Origin: an uncultured Chthoniobacterales bacterium
GTDB taxonomy: Bacteria > Verrucomicrobiota > Verrucomicrobiia > Chthoniobacterales > UBA10450
Assembly: GCA_902805675.1 (NCBI GenBank)
Contig: CADCTA010000067.1
Span: forward strand, 1-33,642
Length of the DNA stretch: 33,642 nt
Reading direction: 5' to 3'
Positions 23,225 through 32,653 of the stretch are shown piece after piece. Position numbers and translations under genes: made by a program. Positions within the stretch are counted from its first letter, which is position 1; each line of letters opens with the position of its first letter. A model generated the notes under the pieces. It was not told the DNA's origin and did no database searches. It saw only the letters and a program-made list of their open reading frames with translations.

Positions 23225-23369
23225 GAACTCGACGAGCGATCCGCCAACCGGAGGAGAACCGCGAGTTTGCCATGGTCGACGGCATCGAAGGCGATCTCGG
23301 CGAAATGATCGTGCGTTGTAGACTGCCGACCTGCAGGAGCGACTACAAGACTCCGCGCTGACCGCGTAA
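23225..23369 (+). pseudogene. prfA: Remnant of a second prfA, internally deleted
   Basis: 23284-23369 aligns with the last 28 codons and stop of prfA. The first 28 bases (ATCGAAGGCGATCTCGGCG and on) are identical; then comes a 1-nt deletion and a diverged stretch. The end DLQERLQDSALTA is coded with different synonymous codons (for example CGACTA for CGGCTG, CTGACCGCGTAA for TTAACTGCTTGA). Upstream, 23225-23280 aligns less strongly with prfA codons ~52-70 (EDNRELATAD; here EENREFAMVD), so about 770 nt between the two pieces are missing. It ends 65 nt before the stop of paralog 2, as intact prfA ends 7 nt before that of paralog 1; CGCCGTTCAG precedes both. Confidence 0.82.
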
Positions 23370-23433
23370 ATCGACGCACCACGATGAGCGTCTTCGAGGT
23401 GCTGCAATCAATGGCGGCGGGGTAACACGCCGT

Positions 23434-25749
23434 TCAGTTCTTCAGATCGTAGAACTCCACCAAGGCGACGCCGCCGTTTGGATCTTTGCCGCGCAGCAGT
23501 GCGGTGTAAGCGCCGGGCGCTAGCGGAGCGACGATGGCCGAATTGCGGTCATTCTTCGGCGCCAGACCTGTGGCCGTGATCTCCGCTTCCTGCTGCTGGC
23601 GCCAGTCGTCGTTCGCCGCGATCAGGTCGCCGTTGCTGTCGCGCAGCTCGAGCGTCGGATCCGGCACGCCGCGCAGGCCGCCGCCGACATCGGGGCCGAT
23701 CGCGCGCACGATGACGCGAGTCGCCGTATCGCCGCGCACGATGAAACCGCCGATCAACACATCGGTCTGCGTGTAGAGAATGGCGCGCGTGGAGATATTG
23801 ACGAGTCGCCCCGACCTGGTGGAGAGCGGGTCAAGATCATACACCTCCACGATGCCCGTGCCGGTGCCGCCGTCCGCGCCGCGGACCTGGGCGGTGTAGT
23901 TCCCGGCGGGCAACGTGGCGATCAGCGCTGACTCGACTTCGCTCGCAGGCGCCAGCCCGCTGTCCACCACTTCCTGCTGCTGTCCGCTGCGCCAGTCGTC
24001 GTTCTTCGCCAGGAGCGTGCCGGAACTGTCGTAAAGCTCGAGGAATGGATCGGCCAATCTCCGCTCCGGCACATTTACCGAAGGGCCGAGTGCGCGGATC
24101 GCGACCTTCTTCGGTGCGTTGGATTGCACGATGAATCCACCGATCAGGACGAAGTCGTTCGTGCCGACGTTGCCGCGGGTCGAGATGTTCGCGAGTTGCA
24201 CCGGGCCGCTCTGCGGGGAGAACTCGGAGGTGTTGCCCTCCGCATCGGTCGCGGTCGCGGTGTAGTAGCTCCCGCTCTGATCGGGCGCTGGGTCGTAGAA
24301 GAAAAAGATGAAAGGGGCGTCGCCGCTGGCATCGGTCGTCACGACCAGGCTGCCGAGCAGCTTCGGCTCGAGATTGTAGCGGAAGAACTGGATCGTGAAC
24401 TCGGTGTTCGGCGTGCTGTTCAACCTGCCCTTGATCGAGCCGTTCGGTACCGACGGCGCGCCGCCCGACGTCGTGGCCGCTGACGTAATGACCGGGAAGT
24501 TCTGCAGGTTGTTCGGCCCGGTGTCGCGGTCGCCAAAGTCGTTCGTGGTCGGGCTGTCAGTGACTAGGACGATGGGGCGCTCGTTACCGTTGATGAGATT
24601 GGATAAAATGCGGTTTCGGTTCGCGGCGACGCTTCGCACCATCACTTGCACGCCGACGCTGTCAGCGACGATCTGGTTCGCCGCACCGGATTCGAACCCG
24701 CCGATGAGGTTGTTCGAGCCGAGCACCTCGATGCCGACGGATTGATTCTGCCGTGACGTGACGGTATCTGGCTGAACCCCGATCAGGTTTCCCTGGATGA
24801 CCACGCCGGTGGCAGCGGCCTGGCGCACCGGCGACGTGTCGTCGTAACCGAGGCGGATGCCGATCTGATTTCCCGAGATGAAATTAGCGGAAGCCGGATC
24901 CGTCCCGCCGATGATGGTGTTCGTGAACGTCGCGCCACCCATCGCGATGCCAATGTCGTTCCCTTCGGCGCTGGCAAAGCCGGGCGGCGCCGAGATTCCT
25001 CCGATCTGATTCCCTGCGATCACGATGCCATCGAGCGCGGGAGTCGGGATTCCGCTGTTGTCCACGAGCACCCCGGCGCCAAATCCACTCGTAAACACCC
25101 GAGCGCCGCCGATCACATTGCGCGCCGCTGGCGTATTGCCACCAATGCGAGCGCCTGAGGCGCGCACCCGCACACCGGCGCCGCGATTCGCCTGTCCTTG
25201 CAGCTGCGGGGAACCGTCAGAGCCGAGGAAGTTGCCTTCCACCACGCAGTTCTCGCGCTGGATGTCGATGCCGTAGCCGCCGAAGCGTTGAAATTGTCCG
25301 CGATCGGGACTGTAGAAGGTGAACCCGGTGATCATCAGGCCGCGCACGACGCACCCACTGGCGTTCAGCGTCAGACCCGTGGGACTGGAATTCTCAGGCG
25401 CCTGGCCGCCGCCATCGATCTGGATGAGGATGACGGCATCGTCGAACACCGGGTGGCTGTTCGGCCGGGAATCACGCTGCGTGTAACCGTCGATCGTGAC
25501 CGTGTCGGTGATCGCCGGGAGGAAGTTCTGGCTCACGTCGATCTTGTGCCGGCCTGCTCCCGGAATGTCGAAGACGATGCGGTCCGCGCCCGGCGTGGAG
25601 TTCGCACTGAAGATCGCCTGCCGCAGCGAGCCGGGTCCGCCGTTGCTCGTGTTCGTTACGGCGAAGTCGGCGGCGCTCGCCATGGACGCGCACATGGCCA
25701 AAAAGGTGAAGGCCAGCAGCCGGCACGGGAGATGAGTGTTGGATGGCAT
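23434..25749 (-). CDS. Secreted beta-helix protein, array paralog 2
   Basis: ATG 25749 gives 771 residues with signal peptide MPSNTHLPCRLLAFTFLAMC.. (cleavage near ASA-AD, residue ~27). The order is the array standard: N-cap (TNTSNGGPGSLRQAIF), beta-helix with repeated IGG/AARNVIGG/GN(F/L)(L/I)G turns, sandwich (LNSTPNTEFTIQFFRY), module 1 (from [20 protein letters not shown], about 518-645) and module 2 (from LVNISTRAILYTQTDVLIGG to VEFYDLKN, about 648-771). The helix is slightly longer than in paralog 1. The start is 1 nt from the stop of paralog 3, so translation is probably coupled; the frame upstream of 25749 is only a shadow of paralog 3. No Shine-Dalgarno is seen. Confidence 0.9.
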   Translation of the reverse strand: MPSNTHLPCRLLAFTFLAMCASMASAADFAVTNTSNGGPGSLRQAIFSANSTPGADRIVFDIPGAGRHKIDVSQNFLPAITDTVTIDGYTQRDSRPNSHPVFDDAVILIQIDGGGQAPENSSPTGLTLNASGCVVRGLMITGFTFYSPDRGQFQRFGGYGIDIQRENCVVEGNFLGSDGSPQLQGQANRGAGVRVRASGARIGGNTPAARNVIGGARVFTSGFGAGVLVDNSGIPTPALDGIVIAGNQIGGISAPPGFASAEGNDIGIAMGGATFTNTIIGGTDPASANFISGNQIGIRLGYDDTSPVRQAAATGVVIQGNLIGVQPDTVTSRQNQSVGIEVLGSNNLIGGFESGAANQIVADSVGVQVMVRSVAANRNRILSNLINGNERPIVLVTDSPTTNDFGDRDTGPNNLQNFPVITSAATTSGGAPSVPNGSIKGRLNSTPNTEFTIQFFRYNLEPKLLGSLVVTTDASGDAPFIFFFYDPAPDQSGSYYTATATDAEGNTSEFSPQSGPVQLANISTRGNVGTNDFVLIGGFIVQSNAPKKVAIRALGPSVNVPERRLADPFLELYDSSGTLLAKNDDWRSGQQQEVVDSGLAPASEVESALIATLPAGNYTAQVRGADGGTGTGIVEVYDLDPLSTRSGRLVNISTRAILYTQTDVLIGGFIVRGDTATRVIVRAIGPDVGGGLRGVPDPTLELRDSNGDLIAANDDWRQQQEAEITATGLAPKNDRNSAIVAPLAPGAYTALLRGKDPNGGVALVEFYDLKN

Positions 25750-25750
25750 G

Positions 25751-28027
25751 TTAATCAAGTGCGTAGACTTCCACGAGCGCGATCCCGCTGGTGTTATTTT
25801 TACCACGGACGACGGCAGTGTAAGGACCCGGCGCGAGCCGCACGTCGACTACAGCATCGCGCTCGTCACCTGGACGAAAGCTTTCCTCCAGGTCCGGGTT
25901 CGCAGAACGCCAGTTGTCGTTTTCCGCAATGAGATTGCCGCTGGAGTCGCGTAGCTCGAGTGTCGGGTCCTGCAGCGCTCCAGCCACGCCGCGTGCTGTG
26001 AGGTCCGGACCGATCGCGCGCGCGACCAGCCGCGTCCCCACGTCGCCGCGCACAATGAAGCCGCCGATCAGGAGGTCGTCGCCTGTCTGCACGAGACCGC
26101 GGGTAGAGATGTTCATCAGCCGACCTGATGCGGCGGTGAAATTGTCGAGATCGTAGATTTCGACGATGCCATTGCCAGTGCCGCCATTCACGCCGCTCAT
26201 CTGTGCCGTAAAATTCCCGGCCGGGAGGGACGCAACAATGGCAGCTTCGACGTCGCTGGTCGGCGCGATTCCGCTGTTGCGTAGTTGCTGCTGATCCTGC
26301 TCTGGCGCTGTTCGCCAGTCGTCGTTTTTAGCGAGCAGCGTCCCGTTCGCGTCATACAGCTCGAGGTAGGGATCGGCCAGGCGGTTCGAGACATTGACGG
26401 AAGGCCCCAGCGCTCGAACTGCGATCTTCTTCGGCTGCTCCGCGCGAATGATGAACCCGCCGATGAGGATATTTGCGCCCGTGCCGACGAAGCCGCGCGT
26501 CGAGATATTCGCCAGCTGAACCAGCCCGCTGACCGGCGATAACTCAGAGCTGCTGCCGTCGGCACGCGTGGCGGTGGCCCTCACGATGCCGCTGATCTCT
26601 CCGGGATAGAGGAACTGGAAGGGCGCCTGGCCGCTCTGGTCAGTGGTGACGTTTAGCGTCGCGAGGAGGTTCTGCCCGCGCGCGTTCTCGAGCGTCTCGA
26701 AAAACTGCAGCGTGAACCCGGTCGAGGCCGTGCTGTTTAGTGCTCCGGAGACCGTCGTGCCGCCGTCGGTCGCGTCGACCGAAGCGACGACGGGGAAGTT
26801 CTGGAGATCGTTAGGCCCGGAATCTCCATCTCCGAAGTCGTTCCGTGTCGGCCCGTCGCCGAAGGTCCCGCCCACATCGATATCGATGAGGCTGTTCGAG
26901 AAGATCGCGTTGCTCAGGATCCTGTTCCGAAAGGCGACCGGGAAAACGTTGCCGAGCTGCCCCGGATGCGAGACGAGGATGCCGCGCCGATTGAAGGCGA
27001 TCTGGTTCCCCGCCCCAGGCGCCAGGCCGCCGATGACGTTGTCCGCGCCGGTGACGAGTACCCCGGCTTGCTGGTTATTTGCGGCTGGCGTGGCGAGGTC
27101 CGGCTGCAGGCCGATGAGGTTGCCTTCCACAGCCTTGCCTGAACCGCTGACGCGGATTCCGGTGTGATTGCCCGAGATCAAGTTTGCCTCCGCCGCAGTG
27201 CGGCCGCCGACGAGCGTGCCGGTCCCACCGTTGCCGAGGAAGATGCCCTCACTGCTGGCTCCCGCCCCGATGGCTTTGGCGTTCGTCGCTCCCTCCGGTT
27301 GAGGGTTCGTGCCAATCTGGTTGCCCGCGATACGGATGTCGTTGACCGGCTGAGGCGAGACGTTTGTGGTTGTGATCCCCGTGTAGCTGCCAGCAATCAC
27401 GTTCCGCGCTGCCGGCGTATCGCCGCCGATCAATGTGTTTGAAGCGGCGATAGTGATACCGGAGACAAACCCGAGCCTCGCGTCCGAGCCATCGGTGCCA
27501 ACGAAGTTGCCCTGCACGACGGCGCCTTCTCTCGAAATCCTGATGCCGACCGCCCGCGGCCCATACGCCGTGTCACCGACAATCACCACGTAGCTGGTGA
27601 TCATCAGGCCCTGCACGATGCAATTTGGCGCCTCCAGGATGAGGTTGTGCGGGATTTCTCCCGTCTGCCGATTCTCGGGCGGAGCCCCATCGATCCTGAT
27701 CAACAGGACGGCATTGCTCCCGATATTTGCGGTGTTGGGTGCTGATCCGGGTTGGCTGTAGCCGTCGATCGTTAAGGTGTCGGTGACAGTCGGCAGCGGG
27801 TCGTTGGTGACATCGATCTTATGCACGCCTGCGCCGGCGATGTTGAACAGGATGCGATCGGGCCCCGGCGAGGCGTTCGCATCAGCTATCGCCTGGCGCA
27901 ACGAGCCCGCGCCGGCAGTGGCGGTATTGGTGACGGTGAAATCCGCAGCCGACAATGTTGCGGCAGATGCAAGACCAACGGCCAAGACCGTGGTGGCGCG
28001 TAGTTTGAAGATTGAGTTCATGTTCAT
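25751..28027 (-). CDS. Secreted beta-helix protein, array paralog 3
   Basis: ATG 28027 gives 758 residues with signal peptide MNMNSIFKLRATTVLAVGLA (cleavage near LSA-AD, residue ~26); ATG 28021 is an alternative. The N-cap TNTATAGAGSLRQAIADAN, the beta-helix, the sandwich (LNSTASTGFTLQFFETL) and two modules follow; module 2 ends YALD rather than YDLxN. The module 1 loop NDDWRTAPEQDQQQLRN is about three residues longer than in the other paralogs, and module 2 has PDLEESFRPGDERD in place of the usual TGLAP segment. The 80-nt gap to paralog 4 contains an R2 repeat fragment. The open frame extends upstream to 28111 but that part is not coding-like. Confidence 0.88.
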   Translation of the reverse strand: MNMNSIFKLRATTVLAVGLASAATLSAADFTVTNTATAGAGSLRQAIADANASPGPDRILFNIAGAGVHKIDVTNDPLPTVTDTLTIDGYSQPGSAPNTANIGSNAVLLIRIDGAPPENRQTGEIPHNLILEAPNCIVQGLMITSYVVIVGDTAYGPRAVGIRISREGAVVQGNFVGTDGSDARLGFVSGITIAASNTLIGGDTPAARNVIAGSYTGITTTNVSPQPVNDIRIAGNQIGTNPQPEGATNAKAIGAGASSEGIFLGNGGTGTLVGGRTAAEANLISGNHTGIRVSGSGKAVEGNLIGLQPDLATPAANNQQAGVLVTGADNVIGGLAPGAGNQIAFNRRGILVSHPGQLGNVFPVAFRNRILSNAIFSNSLIDIDVGGTFGDGPTRNDFGDGDSGPNDLQNFPVVASVDATDGGTTVSGALNSTASTGFTLQFFETLENARGQNLLATLNVTTDQSGQAPFQFLYPGEISGIVRATATRADGSSSELSPVSGLVQLANISTRGFVGTGANILIGGFIIRAEQPKKIAVRALGPSVNVSNRLADPYLELYDANGTLLAKNDDWRTAPEQDQQQLRNSGIAPTSDVEAAIVASLPAGNFTAQMSGVNGGTGNGIVEIYDLDNFTAASGRLMNISTRGLVQTGDDLLIGGFIVRGDVGTRLVARAIGPDLTARGVAGALQDPTLELRDSSGNLIAENDNWRSANPDLEESFRPGDERDAVVDVRLAPGPYTAVVRGKNNTSGIALVEVYALD

Positions 28028-28047
28028 TAAGGGTTTCGGCGGTTGAA

Positions 28048-28061
28048 TAGCGTCTTGGAGC
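28048..28061. repeat. Fragment of one R2 arm in the array
   Basis: ATAGCGTCTTGGAG is identical to 12037-12050 in R2 copy B and is followed by CGGCCAGT, a damaged form of the hairpin arm. It lies in the leader of paralog 3. Confidence 0.5.
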
Positions 28062-28107
28062 GGCCAGTCGGGATCGTTTCGACACTCGGTAGATGTTCGC
28101 GGCGTAG

Positions 28108-30381
28108 TCAATTTTTCAGATCGTAGAACTCGACCAACGCCACGCCTGTCGTGCCGTTCTTCCCGTGCACGATCGCGGTGTAGTTCGCCGGGATCAGGGT
28201 TGCGACGATGGCCGCGTCGCGATCATCATTCGGCGCGAGCTGCGTCTGCTGGATCTCCGCCTCTTGTTGATCGCGCCAGTTGTCGTTCTGCGCGACCAGC
28301 TCGCCGGCCGCATCGCGCAGCTCGAGCACCGGATCCTGCAAGGCCCCCGGCGCGCCAACATCCGGCCCGATCGCGCGCACAATCACGCGCTGCGCCGCAT
28401 CGCCAGGCGCGATGACGCCGCCGATCAGCACGTTATCGCCCGTGCCGACGAAGCCGCGCGTCGAGATGTTGATGAGGCGGCCAGAAGTGTCGGTGCGGAA
28501 ATCGAGATCGTAGACTTCGATCAAGGCCGTGCCGGTGCCGCCATTCACGCCGGTGACGTGCGCGGTGTAATTCCCCGCAGGCACGGTAACGATCAGCGCC
28601 GACTCGACATCGCTCGTCGGCGCGGCGCCCGTCTGCCTCACTTCCTCCTGCTGTCCCGCCTTCCAGTCGTCGTTCTTGGCCAGCAATCGTCCGTTGCCAT
28701 CGAAGATCTCGAGGAACGGGTCGTCGAGCGTGTCCGGTGCGTTCACAGATGGGCCAAGCGCGCGGATGAGAAGCCGTTTCTCGCCGGCGGAACGAGTGAT
28801 GAACCCGCCGATCATGATGTTATCGCCGAGGCCGACGCGTCCGCGCGTCGCGATGTTTGCGAGATGGACCGCGCCGTTCTGCGGAGTCAATTCGGACGTG
28901 TTCCCGTTTGGGTCCGTCGCAGTGGCAGCGAAGAAGCTACCTTCAGGAGCGGGTGTGCCCGGCGAGAGGTAGAAGAGGAACCTCAAACGCGCGTTGCCGG
29001 CGGCATCCGTTCCTACCGTCATCGTGCCGAGCAACTCCGGTTGCGGTCGGTAGTGGAAGGCCTGCACGGTGAACTCCGTCAGCGGTGTGCTGTTCAACCC
29101 AACGAACAGGTTGAAGTTGAACCCGCCAGGCGGCGCATCCGGACTTCGCGTGGAGCTGCCGAGAATGATCGGGAAATTTTGGCGATTGTTAGCCCCGAGG
29201 TCGGCGTCGCCGATGTCGTTTCGCGGAGCAACGTTGATGTTGCGTGCGCCGCGCTCAGTTTGCGCATTCGAGAAGATGCGGTTCGACAAGATCGTGTTCC
29301 CGATCACAGGGCTGCTGTTTACCTGCGTCGCAATCTCAACGCCGTCGCCGCCGTTGTAGGCGATGACATTGCCAGCGCCCGGCTCGAGCCCGCCGATCGA
29401 CACATTCGCGGCCGTGACGAGGATGCCATCGCCGACGTTCGTGCCGAAGCCGCCAGCGTTTCCGAGAGGATCGAGCCCGTTGGCCGCTAAGCCGATGAGG
29501 TTACCTTCGATGCGGAGCCTTGCAGCCGGGTCGAGATTTGGTGCTTCGGAACTGGGCACGAATACGGTGATGCCGGTTCCGTTACCGGAGATCACGTTGG
29601 CAGCCGCGCGCGGGCGGCCGCCCACCACGGTTTCCGTGAACGGTCCATCGCGGAAAACGATGCCGATCTCATTCCGGATCGCGGAGGAACCGGTGCGATC
29701 GGTTCCGACGTAGTTGCCGAGGATCCGGTTGCGTGCCGACCTGCTGAGGATTCCCAGCGTGTTTCCGGCGACGACGTTGCGTGCCGCTGGTGTGAGCCCG
29801 CCGACTGTGTTCGCGTCGGATTGCAACGCGATCCCGGTGTAGTTGCGCGTCTCGAACGTCGTGGCGCCATTCGCGTTGAGCCCGATGTAGTTGCCCTCGA
29901 TCGTGTGACCGCCCGAGCCAGCCGCGACGATTGCTGCGCCGGAGGCGAACCGCAGACTCGTCTGATAAAGGAAGCCGGTGATGGACAGCCCGCGCACCGT
30001 GCAGTTCGCGGCATTCAGAACAAGCCCTTCCGAGCTAACCGAGGTCGGCCGAACCGCGCGCAGTTCGATCAGAAGCACGGCATCGCTGCCGACCTCGAGC
30101 GTGTTCGGTTTCCCGCCCGGTTGCGTGTAGCCGTCGATCGTTAACGAATCGGTCACTGTGAGCGGTGCATCGGTGACGGGGATCATCTGCACGCCCTGTG
30201 CCGGTATGTTAAAGACGATGCGATCGTGTCCGGGCGTCGCGTTTGCGTTCTCGATCGCCTGCCGAAGCGAACCCGGCCCGCTGTTGTCGGCGTTCACGAC
30301 CGCGAATTCAGCTGCCGAGGCGGCCGAGTCGATCGAGAGCGCCGCCATCAACGCCGCGAGCGCGAAATATTGTCTCCGCAT
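28108..30381 (-). CDS. Secreted beta-helix protein, array paralog 4
   Basis: ATG 30381 (757 residues) is supported by GAGGAGG at 30391-30397 with 9-nt spacing, the best ribosome-binding site in the array; a TTG eight codons upstream lacks this. Signal peptide MRRQYFALAALMAALSIDSA (cleavage near ASA-AE). N-cap VNADNSGPGSLRQAIENAN, beta-helix with IEGNYIGLN and ILGNYVGTDRTG turns, sandwich (LNSTPLTEFTVQAFHY), module 1 (LANIATRGRVGLGDNIMIGG to IEVYDLDF) and module 2 ([20 protein letters not shown] to VEFYDLKN). Module 2 here is closest to my consensus. It is separated from paralog 5 by 32 nt. Confidence 0.92.
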   Translation of the reverse strand: MRRQYFALAALMAALSIDSAASAAEFAVVNADNSGPGSLRQAIENANATPGHDRIVFNIPAQGVQMIPVTDAPLTVTDSLTIDGYTQPGGKPNTLEVGSDAVLLIELRAVRPTSVSSEGLVLNAANCTVRGLSITGFLYQTSLRFASGAAIVAAGSGGHTIEGNYIGLNANGATTFETRNYTGIALQSDANTVGGLTPAARNVVAGNTLGILSRSARNRILGNYVGTDRTGSSAIRNEIGIVFRDGPFTETVVGGRPRAAANVISGNGTGITVFVPSSEAPNLDPAARLRIEGNLIGLAANGLDPLGNAGGFGTNVGDGILVTAANVSIGGLEPGAGNVIAYNGGDGVEIATQVNSSPVIGNTILSNRIFSNAQTERGARNINVAPRNDIGDADLGANNRQNFPIILGSSTRSPDAPPGGFNFNLFVGLNSTPLTEFTVQAFHYRPQPELLGTMTVGTDAAGNARLRFLFYLSPGTPAPEGSFFAATATDPNGNTSELTPQNGAVHLANIATRGRVGLGDNIMIGGFITRSAGEKRLLIRALGPSVNAPDTLDDPFLEIFDGNGRLLAKNDDWKAGQQEEVRQTGAAPTSDVESALIVTVPAGNYTAHVTGVNGGTGTALIEVYDLDFRTDTSGRLINISTRGFVGTGDNVLIGGVIAPGDAAQRVIVRAIGPDVGAPGALQDPVLELRDAAGELVAQNDNWRDQQEAEIQQTQLAPNDDRDAAIVATLIPANYTAIVHGKNGTTGVALVEFYDLKN

Positions 30382-30390
30382 CGAAGCATT

Positions 30391-30397
30391 CCTCCTC
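30391..30397 (-). promoter_or_regulatory. Shine-Dalgarno sequence of paralog 4
   Basis: GAGGAGG on the minus strand, 9 nt before ATG 30381. It decides the start of paralog 4 and is notable because most other genes in the window have no clear site. Confidence 0.75.
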
Positions 30398-30413
30398 GTT
30401 CGCAAAGCGCCGC

Positions 30414-32651
30414 TCAGTTCGTCAGGTCGTAAAATTCCACCAGCGCGATACCACCGCTCGTGGTCTTGCCGCGCAAAATCGCCGTGTACGCTCCCGGCGC
30501 GAGGCGCGTCACGATCGCGGAGTCGCGATCGTCCGTCGGCGCCAAACCCGTCGCGGCCACCTCCGCTTGCTGTCCCTCGCGCCAGTTGTCATTCGCCGCG
30601 AGCAAATCACCGTTGCTGTCGCGCAGCTCAAGCGTCGGATCGCGGAGGGGCGCGTCCACTTTTCCATCAAGCCCAATCGCGCGCACGATGACTCGTTGCG
30701 GGGCATCGCCTCGAACAATCACGCCGCCGATCATCACATCCGTGCCGCCGTTATCCACAAAGCCGCGCGTCGAGATGTTCGCCAGCCGTCCGGAGGTAGC
30801 GGTGAACGGATCGAGATCGTACACCTCCACCAATCCGGTACCGGTGCCGCCATTTACGCCGCGCACCTGCGCTGTGTAGCTCCCGGGCGCCAATGTCGTG
30901 ATCAGTGCCGGTTCTACATCACTCGCCGGCGCGAGGCCGCTGGCGATGATGTCCTGCTGCTGGCCGGCGCGCCAATCGTCGTTCTTGGCCAGGAGCGTGC
31001 CGGAGCTGTCGTAGAGCTCCAGGTAAGGATCAGCTAATCTGTTTGCGACCGAGAGGGAGGGGCCGAGCGCGCGCATGCCGACTTTCTTCGGATTCTCCGA
31101 GCGGATGATGAAGCCTCCGATGACGAGAAACTCTCCGCCGAGCACGCTCGCTCGCGTCGAGATGTTCGCGAGTTGCACGGACCCATTCTGCGGCATGAAC
31201 TCGGAGGTGTTTCCCTCCGCATCCGTGGCGGTGGCCGTGTAGTAGCTGCCGCCCTGCGCCTGTTCTGCCGGCGTGAGATAGAAGAAGAACGTGATGTCCG
31301 CGTTCCCCGCCGCATCGGTCTGGACGGGTCTGCTCCCGAGCAACTTCGGCGCGGGACTATACCGGAAGTATTGGATCGTAAACTCCGCGTTCGGTGCACT
31401 GTTCAGCCTGCCGCGAATCGAGGAGTTTGGTTCGGAGATCGGCCCGCCACCGACGGTGCCCGCTGACGTGATGATTGGGAAATTCTGCAGGTTATTGGGC
31501 CCGCTGTCGTTGTCCCCCAGATCGTTCGAAGTAGGCCCGGAGCCGATCGAACTTGGGTGCCGCTCGATCAAGTCAATGCCGAGCCCGGCATTGCTGTAGA
31601 TGGCGTTCGAGAGAATCGCATTCCTCACCGCGGGGAAATTGGCATGGATGCCGCGGACGCTGACGCCGGAGGCTCCGTTGTTGGCGATGACGTTTCCTAC
31701 GCCTTGTCCTTCTGGTCCGCCGATCGTGTTGGCGGGTCCGTCGATATAAATCCCGGATGAAGCATTGCCCAACGGGCTGCTCCGGTCCGCCGCCGTGCCG
31801 ATGACGTTGCCTACTACGCGGACTCCACCGCTCAGGTACATGCCAACGCCTATGTTGCCGGAAATGATGTTGCCCGCGCCTGGCGCAGTTCCTCCGACAA
31901 CTGTGTTGCTGAGGATCCCGAGCGTGCGAACGCCGGTGCGGTTAGGCAGCGCCTCAGCTCCTGCCGGATTAGTCCCGATGTAATTACCCGCAACGGTGCA
32001 ACCATTCGCGGTGTCCAGAAGCTCCACGCCCAGAGTGTTGCCGGCGATCACATTTCGGTCCGCGGGCCGGGTGCCGCCAATCACGTTTCCGGTCGATTTC
32101 ACCTGGACACCTGCTTGCGGTTCGCCCGGCGGACGCGTGCCATCCGGTGCAAGGCCGAGGAAATTCCCGGCGATAACGTTGCCGCCTTTGTCGCTCAGGA
32201 CGATCGCACCGCTCGGGGTCGCCCCCGGCCCAAACCTGCCGAGCAGCCCGGTCAACGATACGCCCCGGATCACGCTGTTACCGCCGCTTACCACGAAAGC
32301 CTCGCGGTAGTTGTTCTGCGACTCGATCTGGATGAGCAGCACGGCGTCGGAGCCCGCGGCGCGTGTATTCGGTTTTGCCCCGGGCTGCGTGTAGCCGTCG
32401 ATCGTAACCGGATTTGTGAGCGGTGGCAGGCTCGTCTCCAGCGAAATCTTTCGCACGCCATTCCCTGGAATGTCGAAAGAGATAATGTCCGGGTCGGGCA
32501 GCGCGTTAGCCGCTGCGATGGCCTCGCGCAACGATCCGATACCGCTGTCGCTGGTGTTCGTTACGACGAAATCGGCGCCGCTCGCAACTGACCCGCACAT
32601 CGCCAAAGCGATGAATGCGAGCAGGCGACGTCCCCGATACGTGGATCTCAT
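30414..32651 (-). CDS. Secreted beta-helix protein, array paralog 5
   Basis: ATG 32651 gives 745 residues with signal peptide MRSTYRGRRLLAFIALAMCG (cleavage near ASG-AD). N-cap TNTSDSGIGSLREAIAAAN with SFDIPGNGVRKIS, beta-helix (IAGNFLGLAPDG, VAGNYIGTNPAG, VVGGTAPGAGNIISGN), sandwich (LNSAPNAEFTIQYFRY), module 1 (LANISTRASVLGGEFLVIGG to VEVYDLDP) and module 2 ([21 protein letters not shown] to VEFYDLTN). The signal peptide and module 1 are closest to those of paralog 2, so these two may be the most recent pair. The start is 2 nt from the stop of paralog 6. Confidence 0.92.
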   Translation of the reverse strand: MRSTYRGRRLLAFIALAMCGSVASGADFVVTNTSDSGIGSLREAIAAANALPDPDIISFDIPGNGVRKISLETSLPPLTNPVTIDGYTQPGAKPNTRAAGSDAVLLIQIESQNNYREAFVVSGGNSVIRGVSLTGLLGRFGPGATPSGAIVLSDKGGNVIAGNFLGLAPDGTRPPGEPQAGVQVKSTGNVIGGTRPADRNVIAGNTLGVELLDTANGCTVAGNYIGTNPAGAEALPNRTGVRTLGILSNTVVGGTAPGAGNIISGNIGVGMYLSGGVRVVGNVIGTAADRSSPLGNASSGIYIDGPANTIGGPEGQGVGNVIANNGASGVSVRGIHANFPAVRNAILSNAIYSNAGLGIDLIERHPSSIGSGPTSNDLGDNDSGPNNLQNFPIITSAGTVGGGPISEPNSSIRGRLNSAPNAEFTIQYFRYSPAPKLLGSRPVQTDAAGNADITFFFYLTPAEQAQGGSYYTATATDAEGNTSEFMPQNGSVQLANISTRASVLGGEFLVIGGFIIRSENPKKVGMRALGPSLSVANRLADPYLELYDSSGTLLAKNDDWRAGQQQDIIASGLAPASDVEPALITTLAPGSYTAQVRGVNGGTGTGLVEVYDLDPFTATSGRLANISTRGFVDNGGTDVMIGGVIVRGDAPQRVIVRAIGLDGKVDAPLRDPTLELRDSNGDLLAANDNWREGQQAEVAATGLAPTDDRDSAIVTRLAPGAYTAILRGKTTSGGIALVEFYDLTN

Positions 32652-32653
32652 TG

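Noticed and set aside
28165-29490. 441-residue plus-strand frame opposite paralog 4
   Set aside because: Antisense shadow rich in Arg and Asp; paralog 4 on the other strand has a signal peptide, a ribosome-binding site and conserved domains.
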